From positions 1 through 10,470 of the forward strand of contig JAZRVH010000036.1 in NCBI GenBank assembly GCA_045598965.1: 10,470 bases of DNA. The letters are read 5' to 3'. Each line of letters opens with the position of its first letter. Positions within the stretch are counted from its first letter, which is position 1. Made by a program: the position numbers and the translations under genes. This document shows positions 6,302 to 10,470 of this stretch, one piece after another. Below the pieces are notes generated by a model. The model saw nothing but the letters and a program-made list of their open reading frames with translations, made no database searches and had not been told where the DNA came from. The stretch is from RGIG426 sp045598965 (GTDB lineage Bacteria; Bacillota; Clostridia; Oscillospirales; Acutalibacteraceae).

Positions 6302-7417
6302 ATGGGATTTTGGGATTGTGAAGTCAACGTCGAAGGTGCGGCTAAACAGTTTGCCCACGGCGATGCGTTTGTTGCGGCTGCTCCTTATGGCGAGGGCCAC
6401 ATCAACGACACCTATGAAGCGTATTATCAGCGTGCGGACGGTAGCAAATATCGCTACATTCTGCAACGCATTAACACCGAAGCTTTCCAGGATCCGGACG
6501 GTTTGATGGCGAACATTGTGGGTGTGACCGAGTTTTTGCGTGAGATTATCCGCAAACGAGGCGGCGACACCGAGCGTGAGACCATGACCGTTGTCCATCC
6601 GGAATGCGGCGGCAACTACTACCGTGACGAGAATGACGCCTGCTGGCGTGCATACATCTTCGTGGAGGAGACCATCTCCTATCAGCAAATCCAGAAAGAC
6701 AGCGACTTCTATAACTGCGGCGTGTCTTTCGGTAACTTCCAGCGTCTTTTGGCGGAGTATCCGTCCGAAACGCTGACCGAGCCGATTAAAAACTTCCACA
6801 ACACCGAAGATCGTTTCCGTCTGTTCAAAGAGGCGGTCGCTGAGGATAAATGCGGTCGTGCCGCTTTGGTGAAAGATGAAATCGCCTTTGCGATGGCTCG
6901 TGAAAAAGATGCTTCGCTTATTGTGTCTCAGTTGCGTGACGGTTCGCTCCCGCTTCGTGTAACTCATAACGACACCAAGCTCAACAACATTCTTATTGAT
7001 GCCGCTTCCGGTTCGGGTATTTGCGTCATCGACCTCGACACCATTATGCCGGGTGCCGCTTGCTATGACTTCGGTGATAGCATCCGTTTCGGTGCTTCCA
7101 CGGCGGCAGAGGATGAAAAAGATTTGAGTCTTGTCTCGATGGATCTTCACCTCTTCGAGGTGTTCACCGAGGGCTATATGAGCGTTGCCAAAGAATTCCT
7201 CACCGAGGCGGAGATTGCGAGCTTGTCTATTGGTGCTCGCCTTATGACCTTCGAGTGCGGTATTCGTTTCCTCACCGACTACCTCAACGGCGACACCTAC
7301 TTCAAAACCCACTATGAGGGTCACAACGTCGACCGTTGCCACACCCAGTTCAAGCTGGTGGAGGATATGGAGAAAAAACAAGCGGAAATGGACGCCATTG
7401 TGCGTAAATATGCTTAA
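6302..7417 (+). CDS. NahK-like N-acetylhexosamine 1-kinase (APH-fold kinase)
   Basis: A 371-residue cytoplasmic sugar kinase of the aminoglycoside phosphotransferase fold. From memory it closely resembles Bifidobacterium longum NahK, which phosphorylates GlcNAc and GalNAc at C1: G-(E/D)-G-H-I-N near residue 30, Y-I-L-Q near 52, the catalytic block L-R-V-T-H-N-D-T-K-L-N-N ending at 229 (Asp224 the expected catalytic base), I-D-L-D-T-I-M-P-G from 243 (metal-binding Asp), then DFGDSIRFGAST. Length also fits the family (about 360). The start is supported by GGGGGG (6288-6293) overlapping the end of the upstream gene; the 3-base gap implies translational coupling. In bifidobacteria NahK serves the lacto-N-biose/galacto-N-biose pathway, but no GH112 phosphorylase or GalT is in this window. 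Salvage of hexosamine or related sugars is therefore likely, with exact specificity uncertain. A terminator follows 18 bases after the stop. Confidence 0.88.
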   Translation: MGFWDCEVNVEGAAKQFAHGDAFVAAAPYGEGHINDTYEAYYQRADGSKYRYILQRINTEAFQDPDGLMANIVGVTEFLREIIRKRGGDTERETMTVVHPECGGNYYRDENDACWRAYIFVEETISYQQIQKDSDFYNCGVSFGNFQRLLAEYPSETLTEPIKNFHNTEDRFRLFKEAVAEDKCGRAALVKDEIAFAMAREKDASLIVSQLRDGSLPLRVTHNDTKLNNILIDAASGSGICVIDLDTIMPGAACYDFGDSIRFGASTAAEDEKDLSLVSMDLHLFEVFTEGYMSVAKEFLTEAEIASLSIGARLMTFECGIRFLTDYLNGDTYFKTHYEGHNVDRCHTQFKLVEDMEKKQAEMDAIVRKYA

Positions 7418-7435
7418 TTTCTAAAGAGATATCTC

Positions 7436-7467
7436 AAAAACCCCGTGGCATTCGCCACGGGGTTTTT
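7436..7467 (+). terminator. Intrinsic terminator of the kinase operon
   Basis: CCCCGTGGC (7441-7449) pairs with GCCACGGGG (7454-7462) around ATTC. Flanking AAAAA and TTTTT extend the stem to 14 bp and supply the T tract. Confidence 0.95.
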
Positions 7468-7545
7468 CTTGTTTACTTTTGTGATAATGCAAAAAGAAAG
7501 CCTCAAAAAAAACACAGAAAATTGTGGAAATTCGCCAAAGAACGG

Positions 7546-7574
7546 TTGACAAATCCCGTATTTTGTGGTTTAAT
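7546..7574 (+). promoter_or_regulatory. Sigma-A promoter for the two-C-module dockerin gene
   Basis: A consensus TTGACA (7546-7551), a 17-bp spacer and TTTAAT (7569-7574), with TGG directly before the -10. The predicted start near 7581 gives a leader of about 89 bases that contains a short translatable frame. The stretch 7468-7545 upstream holds nothing else I can identify. Confidence 0.85.
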
Positions 7575-7600
7575 AGACATAGCGAAATAGAGGGGAAAGT

Positions 7601-7621
7601 ATGCTGATTTTTATAAGTTAG
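7601..7621 (+). other. Possible leader mini-ORF (6 codons)
   Basis: ATG at 7601 opens a six-codon frame (MLIFIS, then TAG) preceded two bases upstream by the Shine-Dalgarno-like GAGGGGAAAG (7590-7599). It lies wholly within the predicted 5' leader, 48 bases before the dockerin gene ATG. Spacing from the purine core is workable but chance occurrence is easy, so function is uncertain. Confidence 0.3.
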
Positions 7622-7669
7622 CCCCCTGCACTTCGCTTCGAAAAGGAAAAAAGAATAAGGAGGATTTGT

Positions 7670-9208
7670 ATGAGGCGTTTTATCAAGTCTGCATTGGCTT
7701 GCCTGCTGACTTCGTCCGTTGTTTTGGCTGCCGGCGGTGCTGCGATTTCCGCTGCGGCGGAAGCAGAGCCGGAACCGGAACGTCACGTCATCTATTCGTT
7801 CGATTTTGACGATCCGGACGCCACGACGCTGTATAAAAAATCCGGTGCTACCCCCGGGTATATCAGCCACGACGTATTTGCAGGCGAATCGGGCGGTAGC
7901 TTGGCACTGACCATTTCGGCGGCGGAGCTTACCGGCCGTGGCGGCGTATTACCCTACATTTGGCCGGATGGACTGTCCGGTGTGTTTAACGCCCAAGACG
8001 ATTTGGGTGAGGGCGACTACTACGAACTCAAGGTGGATATTGCGTGGGACGGCGGCGTCGCTGTTGCAAAAAAAGGAGCGTACGTCTATCCGTTCCTGTT
8101 GACCAACGGCAAGGACGAAAACTATTTTACCTCCGTTGACCCGACCTTGCAGATTGGCGAGGAATTCCAAACCTTTGTCTATCAGCTGTACAAAGTCAGC
8201 CCTGACGGCTACCAAACCTACGTTCCTCCCACGCCGGGCAGTGACAGCGGCGGAATTGCCTTCTGCTGTGAGAACAGCCTGCGTAACGGCAAAACCCTTT
8301 ACATTGATAATATCGAGCTTGCCCGTGTGGGCGGCGACTTCAAAGAGCCCGCCGAGGGAACCATTCGCTCCCTGACTCCCGCCGTGGCACCGGAAACCTA
8401 TGAGCCGGTGGACGAAAACGGTAGGACGGCTGACGGAAAACAACTCAAACTGCTGTACGAAAACGATTTTGAGGATGCAAGCCGAGCGAGCGTGTTCGGT
8501 CACTGGAACCCGGACATCAGTAAAGCCTTTATGCTTGACACGAAAAAAGGCTATAAAAACAACGATACAACGGTGGGTGCCTACCTCATTCCGAAATTGA
8601 AGCCCGGAAAGTTCTTTTCCGAAACCGGATTCTATCCGGTTATCTGGTTCTGGAACGAGGAACTTCGGGACATTTACAAACAGCAAGCCCCTCTCGGAAG
8701 CGGTGACTACTACGTGTTCCAGTTGGACACGGTGGCGAAAAACAGTTACGCTTACGCCTCCTTGATGGTGGGCGACAAGGAATATGCCCCGACCTATGAG
8801 TGGGACTCCACCGGCCGTGTGGGCAGTGAGGCGGTTCAGCCGTTCAACTCCGAGTTCGTTACCCGCTATTATGTTTTCAAGGTGAAGGGTCTTGACCTTT
8901 CCTCCGCAAACACGGCGTTCGCCCTGTTTACGGATGGATACATCAACCAGCACGTTCCCGTGTACGTGGACAATTTCAAATTCTACTCCGTGCGGGGCGG
9001 CCTTTGCGGCGACGCCAATAACGACGGAGCGGTGAATATGAAAGACGTGCTGATGTTGCGTCAACAGCTTTCCGGCGTTGCCGTTGAGGGGATTAACCTC
9101 CAAAACGCCGACGCTAACGCCGACGGTGCGGTGAACCTCAAAGACGTTCTCGCCCTGCGGCTGTTCCTGGTGGGAGCGGAAAAATCCCTTCCCATCAAGG
9201 CTTCGTAA
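7670..9208 (+). CDS. Secreted dockerin protein with two C-type modules
   Basis: A 512-residue secreted protein. The signal peptide (Arg-Arg-Phe-Ile-Lys, hydrophobic core, Ala-rich region around 25-32) is followed by a short EPEPE spacer. Module C1 (about 39-221) starts Y-S-F-D-F-D, contains PYIWP, G-K-D-E-N-Y and GGIAFCCE, and ends Y-I-D-N-I-E-L. Module C2 (about 259-445) is a diverged relative starting LLYENDFED and ending YVDNFKFYS. The dockerin (447-507) has loops DANNDGAVNMKD and DANADGAVNLKD. The jelly-roll-like pattern ending in a D-N-I-E-L strand is typical of carbohydrate-binding beta-sandwiches, but no named CBM family is assigned and no catalytic domain is recognisable. The Shine-Dalgarno AAGGAGGA is 5 bases before the ATG. 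It has its own promoter; no clear terminator follows, so the next gene may be co-transcribed. Inferred role: substrate-binding or accessory subunit of a cellulosome-like complex. Confidence 0.9.
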   Translation: MRRFIKSALACLLTSSVVLAAGGAAISAAAEAEPEPERHVIYSFDFDDPDATTLYKKSGATPGYISHDVFAGESGGSLALTISAAELTGRGGVLPYIWPDGLSGVFNAQDDLGEGDYYELKVDIAWDGGVAVAKKGAYVYPFLLTNGKDENYFTSVDPTLQIGEEFQTFVYQLYKVSPDGYQTYVPPTPGSDSGGIAFCCENSLRNGKTLYIDNIELARVGGDFKEPAEGTIRSLTPAVAPETYEPVDENGRTADGKQLKLLYENDFEDASRASVFGHWNPDISKAFMLDTKKGYKNNDTTVGAYLIPKLKPGKFFSETGFYPVIWFWNEELRDIYKQQAPLGSGDYYVFQLDTVAKNSYAYASLMVGDKEYAPTYEWDSTGRVGSEAVQPFNSEFVTRYYVFKVKGLDLSSANTAFALFTDGYINQHVPVYVDNFKFYSVRGGLCGDANNDGAVNMKDVLMLRQQLSGVAVEGINLQNADANADGAVNLKDVLALRLFLVGAEKSLPIKAS

Positions 9209-9331
9209 CCACAGTTCTTTGGCTGCAAAGCAAAACACCTTTACAGGTATGTTTAGTCATAGCGGTGCTGTAGCAGGCAGCACTCTATGATTTGGCATAA
9301 AAAATCTATCAAGAAAGAAGGAGAAATTATC
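9209..9331 (+). other. Intergenic region without a clear terminator
   Basis: This 123-base gap between two dockerin genes holds two small hairpins: CTTTG-GCTG-CAAAG at 9217-9230, and GTGCTG (9265-9270) with CAGCAC (9278-9283). Neither is followed by a T tract. A possible -10, TATGAT (9286-9291), has no matching -35 at 16-18 bp. Read-through from the upstream gene is therefore the simpler view, with possible RNA processing. Confidence 0.4.
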
Positions 9332-10261
9332 ATGAAAAAGATTCTTTCCTTGGTTGCGGTCGCCGCTATGGTTGTTACCTTGGTGTCCGTGGCTGCTTTC
9401 TCCGCCAGTGCTGGTGCTCAAACGACTCAGATTTACAAATTCACGTTTGAGGGCGAGAACGCTGCGTCCATCATGAAAAAAGGTGGTCTGGCTGTCGGAG
9501 AAATCGTTGAATGGCCGGAAGGTTCCGGCAACCACTGCCTGCGTTATGAGCTGAATGCGGATACGCAGACCGGTGGCGGCGGTGCTCACCCGTACATCTG
9601 GCCGGTGGGTATCGGCAACGTGCTGGCTGTCCAGGGTGACCTGGAAGATACCGGCTCCTCCCTCGAGCTGAACGTGGACTTTGCGTATGCGGGTTCCACC
9701 GGTGGCTCCTATATGTACCCGTTCATCCTTTTCAACGATGAGGACGAGAACTACGCTGCCCACAGCACCTATGCTCCGGGCTCCAACGAGTTCAATACCG
9801 GTACGTTTGAGTGGGATGCGTACGAAGCGGCTTGCCCGGTTGCCGGTCTCGGCAATGGCGGTATCTGCTTCTGCGACGAGTTTACTCTCGCTGCTGGTGC
9901 TTATATGTATGTTGACAACATCGAGCTCAACTGGATCGGCGATTGGACCGACGTGGGCGAAGTGTTCATCGGTTATGAGAACGGTGCTACCTGCGAGGAG
10001 TCCGACCTCAACCTTGGTGCTATGGAGACCGAGCCGGCTGAGCCGACTGCTACCGGTTCCCCTGATGTCGTTATTGGCGATGCCAACGGCGACGGCACTG
10101 TCAACATGAAAGACGTTCTGGCTCTCCGCAAAATCATCGCCGGCTTGGCCGTCGAGAGTTATGTTGAGGCCGCTGCTGATGTCACTGCTGACGGTCTGGT
10201 CAACATGAAAGACGTCCTGCAGCTTCGTAAGTTTGTTGCCGGCCTTATCTCGGAACTGTAA
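9332..10261 (+). CDS. Secreted dockerin protein with one C-type module
   Basis: A 309-residue secreted protein. The ATG at 9332 is preferred over the in-frame ATG at 9287 because it is preceded 6-7 bases upstream by GAAGGAGAA and begins a classic signal peptide, M-K-K-I-L plus a hydrophobic core, cleaved after Ala-Ser-Ala (residue 27). Residues about 33-217 are a C-type module sharing PYIWP, D-E-N-Y, GGICFCDE and YVDNIEL with the upstream gene. An acidic Pro/Thr linker (about 230-246) leads to the dockerin (249-309) with loops DANGDGTVNMKD and DVTADGLVNMKD; Thr replaces the usual Asn3 in the second loop. No catalytic domain is seen. It probably forms an operon with the upstream paralogue and perhaps with the cohesin-like gene downstream. 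Inferred role: binding or structural subunit of a cellulosome-like complex; the ligand is unknown. Confidence 0.9.
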   Translation: MKKILSLVAVAAMVVTLVSVAAFSASAGAQTTQIYKFTFEGENAASIMKKGGLAVGEIVEWPEGSGNHCLRYELNADTQTGGGGAHPYIWPVGIGNVLAVQGDLEDTGSSLELNVDFAYAGSTGGSYMYPFILFNDEDENYAAHSTYAPGSNEFNTGTFEWDAYEAACPVAGLGNGGICFCDEFTLAAGAYMYVDNIELNWIGDWTDVGEVFIGYENGATCEESDLNLGAMETEPAEPTATGSPDVVIGDANGDGTVNMKDVLALRKIIAGLAVESYVEAAADVTADGLVNMKDVLQLRKFVAGLISEL

Positions 10262-10262
10262 T

Positions 10263-10304
10263 CTTACGGTTGTAAAAATGTTTTTAACCCGTAAGGGTTG
10301 AAAA
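10263..10304 (+). promoter_or_regulatory. Two overlapping, mutually exclusive RNA hairpins
   Basis: Hairpin 1 pairs CTTACGG (10263-10269) with CCGTAAG (10289-10295), with further A/T pairing inside. Hairpin 2 pairs TTTTTAACCC (10281-10290) with 10295-10304 around a GTAA (GNRA-type) tetraloop, ten pairs including one G-T. They share 10289-10295, so only one can form. No T tract follows either. They sit between a dockerin gene stop and the AAAAGGAG ribosome site (10313-10320) of the next gene, where they could tune read-through, stability or translation. Confidence 0.5.
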
Positions 10305-10330
10305 ATAATTTTAAAAGGAGATTGATTCCC

Positions 10331-10470
10331 ATGAAAAAAGCTCTTGCTATTCTCGTGTCCGCTCTGCTCGTTATGAGCCTTTGCGTGACTGCTTCCGCTG
10401 GTTCCTTCGCTCTGGCTTTCGACAACGTCGAAGTCGAAGAGGGTACTGCTGACGTGAATGTTCCGCTGAA
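10331..10470 (+). CDS. Secreted protein, 3' truncated; possible cohesin-bearing protein
   Basis: Only the first 46 codons are present. The Shine-Dalgarno AAAAGGAG (10313-10320) is 10 bases before the ATG. A signal peptide (M-K-K, hydrophobic core, likely cleavage after Ala-Ser-Ala, residue 23) is followed directly by S-F-A-L-A-F-D-N-V-E-V-E-E-G-T-A-D-V-N-V-P-L. This resembles the opening strands of a cohesin domain, where a short strand and an acidic/Gly turn precede a V-x-V-P-(V/L) strand. A cohesin protein would fit the dockerin neighbours, but too little is visible to be sure; another Ig-like or CBM-type extracellular domain is possible. It lies 69 bases after the previous gene without a clear terminator, so co-transcription is likely. 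Confidence 0.6.
   Translation, partial: MKKALAILVSALLVMSLCVTASAGSFALAFDNVEVEEGTADVNVPL

Noticed and set aside
5264..7381. 705-codon open frame on the minus strand opposite the nucleotidyltransferase-kinase operon
   Set aside because: It is antisense to two well-supported enzymes, crosses their junction and promoter, and its translation has no recognisable domain. Codon bias of the sense genes explains the lack of stops.
7670..7710. Lipobox (Leu-Ala-Cys near residue 11) making the 7670 protein a lipoprotein
   Set aside because: The cysteine lies too early, before the hydrophobic core is complete; a normal signal peptidase I site around residues 28-31 is more likely.
7949..9238. 429-codon minus-strand frame
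   Set aside because: Shadow of the two-C-module dockerin gene; no ribosome site or domain supports it.
9217..9283. Terminator between the two C-module dockerin genes
   Set aside because: The two hairpins have 5- and 6-bp stems and no T tract.
9287..9331. Upstream in-frame ATG as start of the one-C-module dockerin protein
   Set aside because: It has no ribosome site and would bury the signal peptide behind 15 charged residues; the ATG at 9332 has a good GAAGGAGAA and starts the signal peptide.

Overview
The window reads as accessory glycan-handling DNA of a Gram-positive Clostridia bacterium, most likely a gut or rumen member of the Oscillospiraceae/Ruminococcaceae that builds cellulosome-type complexes. 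The support is purine-rich AGGAGG ribosome sites, sigma-A promoters with 17-bp spacers, four secreted proteins ending in type I-like dockerins, and Ser/Thr/Pro/Gln/Glu-rich linkers. The species cannot be named from the sequence alone.

Layout. At 1-2839 lies the 3' part of a large secreted multimodular protein: a partial module, modules A1-A2, modules B1-B2-B3, and a dockerin. It is closed by a perfect terminator. At 2946-4199, with its own promoter, is a second secreted protein carrying one B module, nine copies of a 7-residue linker repeat and a dockerin. A bidirectional terminator separates it from a minus-strand AraC-family regulator (4257-5147). The AraC gene diverges from a two-gene operon: a sugar nucleotidyltransferase (5378-6298) and a kinase closely resembling N-acetylhexosamine 1-kinase NahK (6302-7417), ended by a terminator. 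A new promoter then drives a secreted protein with two C-type modules and a dockerin (7670-9208), followed by a one-C-module dockerin protein (9332-10261). The window ends in the first 46 codons of another secreted protein, whose start resembles the first strands of a cohesin domain (10331 onward).

How the genes may work together. The four dockerin proteins show no recognisable catalytic domain. They look like substrate-binding or structural subunits that would plug into cohesins on a scaffoldin, and the truncated last gene could encode a cohesin protein. All eight dockerin halves share the motif N-(M/L)-K-D, which suggests a single cohesin specificity. The cytoplasmic kinase and nucleotidyltransferase would convert a released hexosamine or related sugar to sugar-1-phosphate and then to a nucleotide sugar, with the AraC protein as the obvious candidate local regulator.

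The most unusual content is the set of unclassified, recently duplicated beta-rich modules (A, B, C) on non-catalytic dockerin proteins. Next is a pair of mutually exclusive RNA hairpins just before the putative cohesin gene. No RNA genes, insertion sequences, CRISPR arrays, integrases or origins were seen.
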